A DNA stretch of 64,000 bases from Meandrina meandrites. Lineage: Eukaryota; Cnidaria; Anthozoa; Scleractinia; Meandrinidae. The notes below the pieces were generated by a model that was not told where the DNA came from, made no database searches, and saw only the letters and a program-made list of their open reading frames with translations. The DNA is taken from positions 35,019,439-35,083,438 of the forward strand of contig OY855911.1 in the NCBI GenBank assembly GCA_963693305.1, given 5' to 3'. Shown here piece by piece: positions 1 through 13,700 of this stretch (within the stretch, counting starts at the first letter, position 1; each line of letters opens with the position of its first letter). Both the position numbers and the translations under genes were made by a program.

Positions 1-467
1 ATTCGATGTTCTTAAAACCGTGACGTGACGTGACGCAGCTCCCTCGACAATGTTTTTTAAACCTCACGCGTTTCGCTAAAAGTCGCACTTACCCCGAACG
101 CTTACCGTATATATTAAAGGGACACTGTCACGGACATTTTTTGGCTAAATTAGTAAAGTGGCACCAAAATTACGATCAATTACTTTTAACCATGCAGGAA
201 ATTCTCCGAGAATGTAAAGGGAAGGAAATTGTTTAAAGAGGAGGGTGACCGTAAATAGTTTTAATCAATTTTTCCAAACCACAAAGACAGAACTTGAAAA
301 AGTCAGGCTGACTCTTTCAAGTTGATATCACACTGGTACACTGATATAGTAATTTTAAGAAAACTTGACGACTGTTAATAGGTTTTCAATGTTATAAACA
401 CGTTTTTGGGCTGTTGAATTTTTGGGCTGTTGAAGTTATGCTCGTGACATTGTCCCTTTAAATAGAG
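1..467. other. Intergenic DNA, no gene seen
   Basis: AT-rich sequence with no convincing exon, domain or RNA gene. The small open frame at 30-236 has no recognisable domain and no splice or codon signal that sets it apart from chance. Confidence 0.5.
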
Positions 468-499
468 TTCTTCTTCTTCTTCTTCTTCTTCTTCTTCTT

Positions 500-575
<76 letters not shown>
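468..575. repeat. Compound microsatellite (TTC)n-(TTA)n
   Basis: About twenty uninterrupted TTC triplets run directly into about sixteen TTA triplets. A (TTA)n tail is also present at the 3' end of the retrotransposon at 19.3-23.1 kb, so this could be the relic tail of a lost retroelement. Nothing retroelement-like is recognisable beside it. Confidence 0.95.
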
Positions 576-577
<2 letters not shown>

Positions 578-2170
578 AAACGTCATCATTGATCAAGATA
601 TTGAACCTTCACTGCGCTCACCTCCTTCCCAGAGACATGGTTTGTAGTTCTCAATTATTTTGTAAACACTGTTCAGGGGGTCTAACCATATAAGGGGTTT
701 GCGAATGGCTATTGAATTCTAGACTTTGCGACCCAGAGTAGGTGCCTGGCCGGGAGTAAGTGACAAATCACCGGCATCACCTACCGAATATCAAACAACT
801 ACCTCCTACACAAGCCACCAAACAACTAATGCATACTGTAAATTATCATGATTGTATTCAACTGACGCAGTTCATTTTGACATTCTTTGATTTGCATAAG
901 AATTTTCTACAAAATCAGCTATTTTTCCCCAACGCGGTTCCAAACAGCGGGATCGACTCGAACTGCTTTTAAAGTTTTGCATGATTGAAGTGTATTATTC
1001 TTGGTTGAGGTTGTTTTGTGCTTCTGCAATATTATTAGTATATATGGTCATTGTTTGGTAAGTGCTTAGCCACGCAAAAGAAACGGCGACTCCGCGACGG
1101 CTTGACGAAAACATAGAGATCGAGATGCCCTAATAATAAAGTGTTACCAGCCATGCAAGACGCGGATTTTTGCGTATGACCATTCTCCATCGATCAGATT
1201 CGAGTAACATTATGGTTAGGCAATACCAGGTACTCTACCTGAATTTGCTTGAAACATGATGATCCAAATGGTCCAAGAAGCCAAACCAAAGACAGGGAAG
1301 CGAGCCATTCTATCGGGTTATCTAACATTCACCATCGGCAAGGCAAGACGATTCTCAAAGTTTGCCAAGTTCCGATTCTTTTCTGGTCCGTAACGGGAAT
1401 ACAATGGCGTCTAGCGGCAGCCAATCAAATTTGCGTTTGCTTCCTTGCCCAGTTCCCGCATATGCAAAGTATAGTGTTCGATAGCTCAATCCAACCTAAG
1501 TACTTTCTTACCAAACATAACGCTGAAATATCAACAGGAATGGTGCCGATTGGAGTTATGTTTTCTATTAGCAAATCTGCTTGCAAGCACCATAAATGTC
1601 TGTTGGGCAGTGATTATGATTTATTGTCGAGTTTTATTTTCGTGTCAGGTCCCTTGGGACTGATTAAATTGACTAAATACTTGCTAATGATCAGCCTCTT
1701 ATCACACACAGCATGATGCATGTAAATAATTTTATATCATGAAATTCCATTTTTCCTAGCAAATAAATTCAACGAGTTTTTATGAAAAGTGACAGCTTAA
1801 AAAGAAACCGCTTAGGAACACAATCCCAACACTCCACCCATAAACTGAATTCGTCTGCGAGAAACCGATCGCACAGATCATCGCACAGCCGGTCAATGAT
1901 CATGAAATCGACTCATTTGCATTTAAATCGATCGTCAATGACGATGCGAAGAATATATTATTATCAAATTCTAGCTGCGATCAAGTCGATACGAAAATTC
2001 CCGAAAGTTTTCTCACTAGTCATCGTCCCTATATTACAAACCATTTGTATCAACAACTTTTCTTTTACCAGCCGTCCACTTCCTTGGAAGAAAGCATGCG
2101 AACACATTGCAAATCTACAGAAGCATTTCAATACACGGATATCTTTTCGTGTCTCCAGCTTAATCAAGCC

Positions 2171-2203
2171 ATAGTTAGTAGAGGGGACTCCTCTACTAAC
2201 TAT
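2171..2203. repeat. Perfect 14-bp inverted repeat (hairpin)
   Basis: ATAGTTAGTAGAGG (2171-2184) is followed, after a 5-bp loop, by its exact reverse complement (2190-2203). It could be a MITE end or a folded-back duplication. No function is assigned. Confidence 0.8.
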
Positions 2204-3754
2204 GATCAAGCGAGGATCAAGCGTGGAAGCACCTTTAATTGGTAAATTAATTGGTGAACATTTCCGGGTAAAACCAATCAGAATCGGTATGTTTCAATTC
2301 AGCAGAGTGCTCAGACATTCCCTTCCCGCTTCTTTCTTTGGGGCGAAACCGAATGCCCATAAGTGTACCTCACGCGGAGGAGAACGCCTAGGGACTAGGC
2401 TCTGCTTGGCTGGGTATGTTCCTCTCTCGTTTTGGTGCTTGGCTAATCCAAAGCCCGGTCGGACGTCTCTTTGTCCTTCTGGCCACCACTGCACTGTAAT
2501 TTTTTGCGAGAAATTCCCACAGGGATACATTTAAGTGCGCTACTACCCCCACCACCCCTCCCCCTAATCCCCCTCCCAGCCTCGACCTCCCTCCAACACC
2601 CATAGGCGAGCACCTTCTCGGGACCTGGGAGCTAGTCTGTCGGTTGTCGTTAGTAGAATGTACTTGTTCAGTTTGGCCACCCTCGTTACTGGTAACTTGC
2701 TTGCTGCAAGTTATGGTCCTCGGAGTTGTTTTGCAAGCTTGAGCTTATAGTTGGAGTTATGAAAAATCTTTTATTTTAAAGGTATGTGTTAATTGAACAC
2801 CATTTTATTCAGGGGCTTTATACCTGGTGTGTTGTTGGTCACTTCTGTGTACTCACCCCAAACAAACTAAACGCTGTGTGATAACAGTAACATTAATTTT
2901 CTTTAATTCCAACACCTGATTATTATATAATTACCTAGTAATAAAAAATAAGTTAAGTTAAGTGGGGGATCCTTCTGAAACATCTGTTTGTTGCAAAGAA
3001 ACATGCCCAGCGAGAAAACAGACAACATAGAGATAGCGATTCTTGAATCAATTTCCTTGCCAACCTTCCTGTTTTTTTCAGTTGCTTGAGAATGGCACTA
3101 GTTCACAAATGTGAAAATAAAATGTTTGAGGCCGAATGAAATTCACCATTTAGCATTACATAATGCTCCAATAAAATCACCTGCCATTCTAAAAAAAAAA
3201 TCCTCCAGCAACTCTTTTGGACATGTGGTCAGAAGGTTCCCCCTTCTTCAGATCAATAGTACTCACTCCTGAATGTTTTTGAAATACTATGCATTTGAAT
3301 TCAATTGGTCTCGATGGAATAAATCTTAATCTAAATATTGCTGTATCCGGTGTTGTCGTCTGATACTACATGTGTCACATGAATTGCATTGTGATTCAAA
3401 TTTAATAATATTCATTACAATTAAAAAAAAAGGAACTCAACCAGCATGAAATCAGAATAAGTTTGGGTTATCAACTGGTGAAGACTGAAATTAGGAAACA
3501 AATTCATGCATGCTTTGTCAAATTTCTAACAATTTCCTTCAAAATTTCCTTATTTCAGGAGTTTACCATTTCATTACCTTTTAATTGCATGAGCACGACA
3601 AGTTTCTCTTACAATCATATAGGTATTCCTTTTTTATATCAAGGACTCCTGGCTTTGAAAAGTTTAAAGCATACATTTTGGCTTAAGTTAGTAAACTTGT
3701 ACGCCATCTCGGCACTGAGACATGGGAAACATTGCCATGCAATCAATATCAATT

Positions 3755-4174
3755 AATAGATGACCAATTGGTATTGATTGGAATTGATTATTATTCTGTG
3801 TTCTTTACAGAATAGAAGAAGAAGATTACCATGCCGGATTATACAATTTTGGTAGCACCTATCATCCATCACAGCTGTCACATTACTAGAGGACGAACTG
3901 TGAATTCACAAACATGAACATACATCAATCAGGTCATTTGGACAGAAAGAAATTACAATGTTGAAGTGACTCACTCGCCACAGAGGTTTTCTTAGTTTCT
4001 TGCTTCAAAACTGAAATGACATTGAGTTGCAAATTAAGTGTGATATGTGTAAAGCAGTGAAAACTGGCCATGGCTGCCTGATGACTCGTAGTCAAGAGTA
4101 GAGATATTGCCAACCAATGCCAATTGCTGATTGAGAAGTTATTTATGTGACTTATAAATGATTGGTCATCTATT
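3755..4174. mobile_element. Possible MITE relic bounded by inverted repeats
   Basis: AATAGATGACCAAT at 3755-3768 has its exact reverse complement at 4161-4174. Flanking sequence is also roughly inverted, with ATTGATTGG-like words on both sides. The interval of about 420 bp has no coding capacity. A non-autonomous DNA element is the simplest reading. No target duplication was recognised. Confidence 0.35.
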
Positions 4175-4283
4175 GGCCGATACCAATCAATAACAATCAG
4201 TTTTTTTCATCAATTTATCGATTGAATTTCTAATCATTAATTAATAATGCCGGGCAAAAGGCATAAATAATTTTGGTTGAATT

Positions 4284-4289
4284 TTTATT
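4284..4289 (-). promoter_or_regulatory. Candidate polyadenylation signal of the UBX gene
   Basis: AATAAA reads on the minus strand about 120 bases beyond the stop codon of the multi-exon gene. The position suits a short 3' UTR. The surroundings are AT-rich, so chance occurrence is possible. Confidence 0.4.
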
Positions 4290-4409
4290 TAATTTTTTCT
4301 CATTTTGAAATTTAGAATTTGCTTATCCGATTTTAAAGTAAGTTGTATTTAAATGAATTTTATGCAAGCCAATTAATCCGACCTGGCAGTCCATACAACT
4401 ACTATAAAA

Positions 4410-4738
4410 TTAACTGTTCTTCAACTTGTTCAATTTCTTTCTTTCTTTTTCTCTTCTCCTTCTCTTTTGCCTTCTGGTCAGCTCACTGGCATGTTCTTTT
4501 ATTTCTTCACTAATTTTGGTTTCCTGTACTTCTTTGTCTTCCTCCACTCTTTTCTTTCTCTTTAGCTTTTTGTCCTTCTCTCTTTTATTGTCACCTTTCT
4601 CCTTCTTTTGCTTTTTCTTTGGTGTTTTTGAGTCCTTTCTCTTTCTCTTTTTCCCCTTTTCTCTTCCCAAATTGCTTTTTTCTTTTTCTTGACACCTCTT
4701 ATTTCCTCTTCTCTCATCACCTTCACTTTTCTCGTCAT
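4410..4738 (-). CDS. UBX gene terminal exon, basic tail
   Basis: Acceptor TTTCCCTGCAG. The exon encodes 108 residues and a TAA stop. It is composed almost wholly of Lys, Arg, Glu and Asp, with repeated KKRKRK and RRQKRRRREKE runs consistent with nuclear or nucleolar targeting and an extended charged helix. On the plus strand it appears as a pyrimidine-rich block. Confidence 0.72.
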
Positions 4739-7700
4739 CTGCAGGGAAACAATAAATAGTACCTAAATAATTAATAATGAAAGTTTTAATTTGCTCTTCC
4801 ACGAGCTGATAATATATAATAATTATGTGGAGTTTTTCTTTGCATTCATTTTTAATCCCAGGGAAGCTAGTCATTCATGGGGTTTACTACCCAGGTACCT
4901 ATTTATTCAACAGAGGGATTGAAACTGTCTTGTCCAAGGACACAACACAGCCTTTGGCAGGGGTTGAATGTGGATTGGTTTGTCAAGTCCAGTGCACTAG
5001 CCATAAGGCTGCTGCAACTCCCAACTAATATTCAAACTTTAATATATAAAACGTTAAACTCCTGTCAGGAGAATGCCATTAATGGAGAGCAAGACATGGA
5101 CGACAAACAAGTACCTGATAGCTCAATGACAGAGGTGTGGTCAGCTTCATCTTGTTGAAGAGGGATTGTACCGTCTTTATATGTCTGAAAGGTAAAAACA
5201 AAAACGTGGAAGTATCATTGGCTATTAAAGGCAAATTAGTACCAAATATGTCAATGTCTTGAAAAAGTTATTTTTTATTCAATTCAATTGATCAATTTAA
5301 TATTGTTTATTCATATAGTAAAGAGTAATATTTTTTTAAAATTAGAGCTAATTTGACTTAAATATGAAGGATAAAATATGAAGTCACATTTTAAGAGTTA
5401 ATTACTAATTATAACATACTTGAATAAACAAGAAACTAACAAATAAACAAAAAATAAATAATAGGAGTACACTGCAATTCCCAGATAAACAAAATGAATT
5501 TGAAAATCAACAGATTACTCGACTTGTAACAATGCAAAGTGGCACACCTTCCACTACAACAGTAGACATTGAAAGCTCCAGGTCTCAGAACACCTTCCAC
5601 AACCAATGATCTCCATATTGCAAGTTCCAGGTGAGACCTTGCCCTAGTTTGACGCAGAGGAATGCACCTTCCACTACAACAGTAGACATTGAAAGCTCCA
5701 GGTGTCAGAACACCTTCCTCAGCCAATGATCTATATATTGCAAGTTCCAGGTGAGACCTTACCCTAGTTTGGCGCAGAGGAATGCACCTTCCACTACAAC
5801 AGTAGACATTGAAAGCTCCAGGTGTCTGAACACCTTCCGCAGCCAATGATCTATATATTGCAAGTTCCAGGTGAGACCTACCCTAGTTTGGCGCAGAGGA
5901 ATGCACCTTCCACTACAACAGTAGACATTGAAAGCTCCAGGTGTCTGAACACCTTCCGCAGCCAATGATCTATATATTGCAAGTTCCAGGTGAGACCTTA
6001 TCCTAGGTTGACGCAGAGGAATGCACCTTCCACTACAACAGTAGACATTGAAAGGTCCAGGTGTCAGAACACCTTCCTCAGCCAATGATCTATATATTGC
6101 AAGTTCCAGGTGAGACCTTATCCTAGGTTGACGCAGAGGAATGCACCTTCCACTACAACAGTAGACATTGAAAGCTCCAGGTGTCTGAACACCTTCCTCA
6201 GCCAATGATCTACATATTGCAAGTTTCAGGTGAGACCCTGGTAATTTGATAACTTTGGGAATTAAAGATTTGCTCCTATTTTTATCGTAATTTATTAACT
6301 TTATGGTTAAATTACACTAGCTGTTGGCAACGAAGGCAGATGAACAATCTTTGAACTACATTAAAATGTTGTTTACATCAACCCATGCTAAGCAAGGTCA
6401 AGGCTTTTCCTTCTGTTACCCAACCCACCTGTGTTACTCTCCTCAACCAACAAAACCTAGGCATCCTTTTTTTACCCAAACACTGCATCTATCCATCCAT
6501 CAACGTCTTAACTCAACTTAACTCAAGGTAGCCTGATAACCAAACAAAATACCTCCAGTGCCCACCCTGCCATCCATCCCCCAAAACTGTGATAGTGCCC
6601 TGACCCATCCATCCCCCAACCCTGTGATAGTACTACCCATCCATCCATCCTCCAAACCTGAAATAGTGCCCTGACCCATCCATCCCCCAACCCTGTGATA
6701 GTACTACCCATCCATCCATCCTCCAAACCTGAATAGTGCCCTGACCCATCCATCCCCCAAACCTGTGTTACTACCCACCCATAATAAAGTCCCTTTCCCT
6801 TATTCATCAGAGTATATTTGCCATGTAAAGCCAAATACCCCCTACCTCCACCATGCTCTTTTAACCATCTCTGCCCAAAAACTGTTCACCATGCCTTGAC
6901 TTCCTTACATTATATTTCAGTGTCTTAAGATTTTAGTGAATACGAACATCAGTTTGTTGTCTAGGGTTATTAAAATATATTAAATGACTTTTATATTTCT
7001 ATAAGATCGTTCCTAATTACAATATTATTTTTTTCAGATTTAAATTTGTTAATAATGATAAATTGTCCGTAAGTGCATGTCATGTTAGTATATGTTTTCA
7101 AGTCTGTTTGACACAGTGCCTAACACTTGAAGACCAGCAGCTGCAGGCTACACTAATTACAACTGACTGCCTACAATACCAAAGATCCTATAAAACCATA
7201 ACTGCCTATAAACATACTCTTGCACTAGTAACCCTAACCCTGAATGCTAAGCATACACTGCAGTTTGGTGCTACAAATGTCACACACTGGTCGTGTAGTG
7301 GGTGGTTTTCTTGTCAGCTTCAGGTGAGTAAAAGAGTAAGGAAGCTATGTTCAGATAGTTACGTTTACTTAATTATTAGCCTCCACCTGTAAGTACTTTG
7401 TACACCATGTACAATACTTACTTCCTTGCCTGAGGTTAGAGTATCCATTTCTTTTTCATCCTGTAAAATGAAAACAAAACAAAAAAAAGTTTCAATATCT
7501 TAAACCACAAGGACGGCCATGTATATGTACATGTTTGTAGTGTAACTGAACTCCAACCAATGCAACCCATTAGCAGATTCTTTGCAAATTGACAAATGAA
7601 ACACTGTATTGTTAACAATAAATTTTTAAGCGATTCAAGCAATCCAAGCAAGCTACACACTACATAATCAATACATTTGTGACAATTTGAATGCTATTTG

Positions 7701-10700
7701 TCAATTTGCAAAGAATTTTCTTGTGTGGCCCTAAATTTGTTAGATCTAGAGTTGTAGCACTGTAATTTTTTTTTTAGTCACAACACGTTACTTACATTAC
7801 TATTGTACACTAAAATATCTTATTTAAACTAATATTTATTTTCCTTTTGTTTTATGGGATACCCTGGATAACTTTTAAACTTCAAGGCTTAAGTAATTAA
7901 GGGACTCTAACTCATGACCGCTGCAATACCAGTGCTCTGCTCCATCAACTGATTAAAACATTGCCAATGAACAAAAATCATTAATTTATTGTCATTGTTA
8001 TGTCACTTTAAAATCGAAAAAAAAAACAATTGTTTTTAAAATGGGACCAACATCTAACTTAAAATGGTTGTTAAATTCTTACCCTCTCGACAAGTATCAG
8101 TACCTCACCAGGCTCGATACAGTTCCTTCCCAAGACCATCTCCCTTGTGGCTTGGTGAAGGAGGGCAAAATATAATGGTTGGTCTGCCTTTGACCCTATC
8201 CAGTCATACACTTCCTGTAATTTTTACAATTACCGACCACAAAATATCAAACAATTAAAAGGTGTAGCTACAATAAGGATATAAATCTTATTTTAAGATC
8301 ATAGTTATAGTCATAGTTTTTTTTAAGCCGACTGGTTTTCTTATCTTTTTATTAATGTGAAGGCAGCCTTGCTGTGAAAACTTGTAAAAGCAAACAGCCG
8401 TAACATTTAAAAAATTTTATACATTATTTTTTTTTACATTATTCCAAATAAGAACTTCATTCATCCACAGAAAAGAAAGAAAAGTAGAAGTGAAAAAAAC
8501 TTGAAAAACTTGAAAGGAAACTTGTAGCTCAAATATTCTGTCTCATTCTCAAACGTTGTTGCCATTTAAATGCAGCCTGGTTTTCTTACAAGACTTGTCT
8601 TTTGATAAAAGATTGTTATTCACCTGGTACAATCCACCTTCGCAGAACTTTCTTTTCACTTGACCAATTGGGGTGTGAATTTTCACCTCAATGGTCCCAG
8701 CTGGTCCTGCAGGGGCTGTGTTAACCCTACTAGCCCTTGACAGACGAACTTCATTTTCCTGTGTTAAGAACAAAACAATATTGCTTATTCTTTACTTCTT
8801 ATGTGCTGGAAACCCATAAGTTAGTGCATCCAAACACTTTTTTCTTTCATTTTTTCCGCAGTTCATGTACATATGTCTTTCATAAAATGCATTGCCTCAT
8901 TGACTCCATCTGTGGGATATTAGAACCTACAATTTACCTGCTCCCAATGTGTCTAGGTTGGTTTACGCTCTCGGTAGAGAGCAACACACCAGTAGAGCAA
9001 CACACCAGTATCGCGAAGGTCATAGATTCAAAGCCCGTTGTCACTTTGATTTTTTTTTCAGGCCAAAAAGAACTTACTTTGCAGTGCAAGGTTCAGTTTA
9101 TAAGTGCAAAATAAAAAATATTTTGACAACAAATTCACATGCCAGTGGATATATTTGTAAAAATTGTTACACTTGAAAAAGGTTGTTCGAACACTTTTGT
9201 TAATAGCAAAATAATTTAATCAGCTTACCAATATTTCTTTGTTGGTCAATTTTCCAACTTGACTGATGCTACCTGGTATAAAATTCCCCATAATGTATGT
9301 TTTCGGGTCAAATGCTTGGGATATGTCTGTGGATGGGCATTCTTGGATTTTGCAGACAGTACTTTATTGATATATCCCAGATTGACTCTATGCTACTTTA
9401 TCTATTACTCTCATTTTGCCGTAATTCAATTTTTCCAAAAGCACAAAAAGCAGTATTAAACCATACCTGCAGGAGCTGGGAAGAATAAAATTACACCAAA
9501 TATAGTCTGCTAGCTACATGAGTGTGGCGTTTAATGTCAATGCCCTTCATTTTCTACAAGAGAACAAAGCTATTTCTGTTACCTTCAAGGCATCAGCCCT
9601 CTCAGGAGGTTTAACAGTCCCAGCTCCAGTGACTGCAGAGGCTGCATGGGGCCTTAATGGCTTAACTGCATTTTCCTTAGTGAGTAACAAAAAATTTTTA
9701 GTTATTCGATAGTCCCTAACGTGCTGGACACCCTCCAGTAAATGTGCACTCAATTACAGAGCGTCCAAACAATTGTTTCGGGTTTTTTTCATTGTTGCAT
9801 ACTACTATCCTCAGGGTGAGATGAAAATCAAGAAATCAGCTTGCCCTTCGGGCAAGCTGTTATTCCATTGTACTAGCCAAAAGCTCTGAGGTGGTAGCCC
9901 GAAATTTATTTTCATCACAAACTACATGCTAATTAATAATGTGGAGCATGGATCAACTAATTCTACAGTACTTGTATAGAAACACTTGATTTAACAAATG
10001 CTTGTTGCAGTAACAACAGACTTTGTATCAAAATTTGAACATAAACGAGAATTCCAAAACTGAAAGGCCATAATTCAGCTGATAAAAATATACTTCCATG
10101 TTCTGTAAAGCCATTGTCATTGCTGCATTGCATTGCTCATTTCAACTTAGACAAAAATTTGTACTGTTTCACTTTCCCTCACAAACTGTTTGCTCCACAC
10201 TTATTTCTGAATTTGCCATAAAAAAAAATGCTTGCCGTCCGGCTTGCCCGTTGGGCAACCTGTGATCTAAAGACGCTTAAGCCCGGAGAATCATTCCACT
10301 CGCCTCGGGCTATCGGACAGCACTTTTGTCACGCCCTGTATCCTACTGGTTGAAAAAAAAGTCAGTTCAAATTAAGGTAAAAATTATTCCCTCGGTAGGC
10401 AACTTCTCCAAACAAAGAGATGTATAGGTGAAAATCATTTTCAATTTCCAATTAAAATATTTTATTACACTGGTGAATAACCAAGTCATGAAAATAAATA
10501 TTATGTGAGTAACCAGCTGAAGATTGAATTTCTTGTTTAAGTAACAAACTTATTACTTACATTTACCTTGGGGTCATTCTCTGTAGTACAGTTTCTAGTG
10601 CTGCTAGCAGGTAAATTTCCTATGCTCTGCCTTTTTCTCTTTTGCTGAAGGAGACAATTTTTTACACATTACATGGTTATTCATAAGAAAACCTTTGCAA

Positions 10701-13700
10701 AAAAGACGAAAGCAAAATTGGGATATCAGCTGAAACCCAAATTTAAACCACTTTCCTGTCAAAAAACTGGCAGTCTAAACCTTTCTTTGTACTTGAACTC
10801 TTGAGAATAGTTTAAACCTCAGTGTTTCAAAGAAAAAAAATTGGTGGTTGTGTGTATTGTGACTCAACAACTTTAAATAATTTAATTGGCATGTTTACAG
10901 TAATTTCCAGCCCAGTACCCAGACATTCACATCTACATGTTTGCACATTACTGTCTGGTAATAAAGTCAATCCAAGGCTCTTCAAAACTTGTTTGTATTC
11001 ATGTGCCAAAGAGGGGGCTATTGCCAATAATCAATTCATAAATTTGTAAACTTACTTGTTCCTTTAATACATCCAACTCACTGGTCTTCCTAAACTCTGT
11101 GTCCTGCTTGGCACGCAAGGCTTGCTCTTCAACATATTTTCTCCTGTGAATGTCACTTAATTAGCTTAATCAAATGTTTATAATGTTAATGTTAATTAAT
11201 CTGGTTTTAAGTCTAGATAACTATAAACTTGAAATTTTAAGTCATCTTTTGCTCAGATCATTGGTAATAAATAATGCTGTCAGAGGTTGTAAACTGTCCA
11301 TTTAGCATTAGATAGAAAGCTGGATGAGCAGCTTAATATCATTGAATGTTGCAGCAAGTTTTTTAAAACATATTTTAAGTTACAGAAGATAGTTGTGGTA
11401 ATAATGTTTCCTTTTTCCTAAAGGTACTTTTCTTTCAATCGTTTAAATAACTAATAACTGTGAATAATTTCACATTATTTAAATACTTTGGTTTCTGGCA
11501 TCTTAATTATTAATTAAAAAACATATATTAGTTTTATTACCGATTCTCATGTGCTATTTGTAGGGTAGGTAATGCCCTGTTAGCTGCCTCTACAACTGCT
11601 TCAAAGTCAAAGTTACCTGTGAAATCCAAACCAGGATGCAGTCATTACATAGTTCATAGAGTTCACTTCAAGGACACTAAATGCTGATCTCTAGGTAATG
11701 TTTTGAGACCCTTCAGATGAGAAAATGCTCGCAGCCAATGCTTTTGACATAGCTCATATTAACTCATCATTGTTTCACTAAGTTAAGCATTTGTTTTGAC
11801 ATTCAATTTCATCTTCGTCAAGTTAAGTAAGGTATTAGTCAGCGGAATTACAGACTGTGAAGAGTCTATGACCCAAGGATCAACTGACCAACATTCGTTC
11901 ACCCACTTAACTCTTGCATTATGCGAAATAAAGTTACCAAAAAGAACTTATAGCATAGTAACATTTTTTAATACCAATATAAGAGCTTGTTGAAACCCCA
12001 ACGAGAAAATTGAATTTGAAGTCATCCATAATTCAATTAAAAACTGATGTTTCACATCAGCACCAAACAATATGACAATGGCTTCCAGCATGCGCACAAG
12101 GTTTGACATTAGCTTTATCAAGAATGCTTGAAAACCTAATTGCAGGAGGGGAGCACTTGGAGAGAAGTGAACTATGAACTGTAAAATATTTTCAATAATT
12201 AATTTTAACACTTATTGCTTGATCGAACTTTGGGCAGAATCATGCAGTCTTAAAAACTGGAAGTCAGTTACCTGAGAACCTCTCCACAGGAATGGGAATG
12301 CTTGACCCACTCGTTGATGGAGCACATAACAGCAATTGCGGGAAACCGAGCGTTTGACCACCTAATGCCTGCATTGCTAGAACAAGACCATGACATAGGT
12401 TATTCTTTTTTTTGCTTGCAATGATTGCTTATGTGAATCCTTATAAGCAGCCGCAGCATGCTCAGTCACATAACTTAATTATGTTGCAACGTCAGGTCAC
12501 TTTGTGCATCAATGAAACAAATGCTTTGAAGAAACTCTCCCATCACAGAAATAAATTTCAATCAGTCAATTGCTTTAACACATGTTCAACGCGAGATGAA
12601 AAAGCTATCAATTAAAGTCAGATTTTCCTGTGCTATGCACCTTTTTGTTACTTTTGCCACATGCCAGAGTAAATACATCAGAGGGAACATTCTAAGTTTG
12701 GCAACACAAAAATTAATTTACTGGTTTGCAACAGACACATTTTTAAAGTAAATTGAGTGGAATAATTCATCTGTGTTTACTCATCTGAATTATCTGTAGT
12801 AATTTATGAGGGTGGTTCTCCACATGCTTTTTCTCTAAGACAAATTTAAGTCAAGAACTCCTAACTTTTTCCATTTCTGGGCACAGTTTTGTTTTTGGAA
12901 AAAAAGATCTGTCGACTAAAAAAATATGTGTGAATGGCCTTAGCTTAAGAGTCACATTGTTGATCTGCTCTCAAAATGATAATTGCATGCCATGGTTATT
13001 CCATTAAATAATTTATTTACTACCACAGTAAATTGTACTTTATTACTACTTGAAGCTTAAATCCAAATAATATAATACTGCGCTGTTACTGAATTTCGAT
13101 ACTTTTTGGGTGAAGTTCACTACCTTCTTTTGCTTCATCAGAGTCGCTGCTTGAAACCCAGAACAGGCATTGTGTGTCCCACTCGCTGGTTATGGTGGCT
13201 GTGTTAAGGTCACTACATGTTAAAAAAGGTAAGTGTACATAGTTTAAAAGGTAATATTTACTTTGTACAACTGTACAATGAAAGTTTAAAGTGAAATATT
13301 AAACACAATAGTTGCTTAATTATTCCATACCATAGCAGGTTCCTCTCTGTAGCAGATAACTTGTCTGCTACATTCAAGATAACCACCACTCCCAATTTGA
13401 TGGCCGTTTTTATATGATGACAAAGCTGAAATGATTAAATAGGCATCAAGTATATTTTTGATTTCATGAAAAGAATTTAGCAATTTATTTTTTCTTTAAG
13501 TTCCAATAATTTTCTTTTACAGTTCTTAAGCAGAATCCTTTCAAACTAAAAGTATTTCTATTTGTGCTGTAAGAACAATAATAATTGTAACAGTGTAATT
13601 AATATTAAAGTAAACTTACAGCTTTAAAAGAAATTCCAACGAAGGGCACCCCACTGCAGACTGATGCAACAACAACAACAACAACAACAACTTTATTGCA

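Larger units (their letters stand above)
576..4283. other. Intergenic DNA downstream of the UBX gene, no gene supported
   Basis: I read both strands and found no exon chain or domain. The longest open frame, 1249-1716 (+), has no recognisable domain. A pyrimidine-rich tract lies at about 2541-2594. The block at about 2330-2660 has the look of an old dispersed repeat, but I cannot assign it. Two inverted repeats in this interval are listed separately. Confidence 0.45.

Noticed and set aside
1249..1716. 155-codon plus-strand frame
   Set aside because: No recognisable domain and no splice or polyadenylation context. The composition looks non-coding.
5436..6205. Protein-like minus-strand frames of 136 and 148 codons
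   Set aside because: They translate the 120-bp minisatellite in an intron, with no domain and no splice junctions in phase.
8953..9045. Functional tRNA gene
   Set aside because: The D-arm region is duplicated, no acceptor-stem pairing was found and the B-box is degenerate.
9198..9241. Candidate exon between exons 11 and 12 with a good GTAAGC donor
   Set aside because: Possible acceptors give 44, 40 or 34 bp, all of which break the frame. Direct joining of exons 11 and 12 keeps it.
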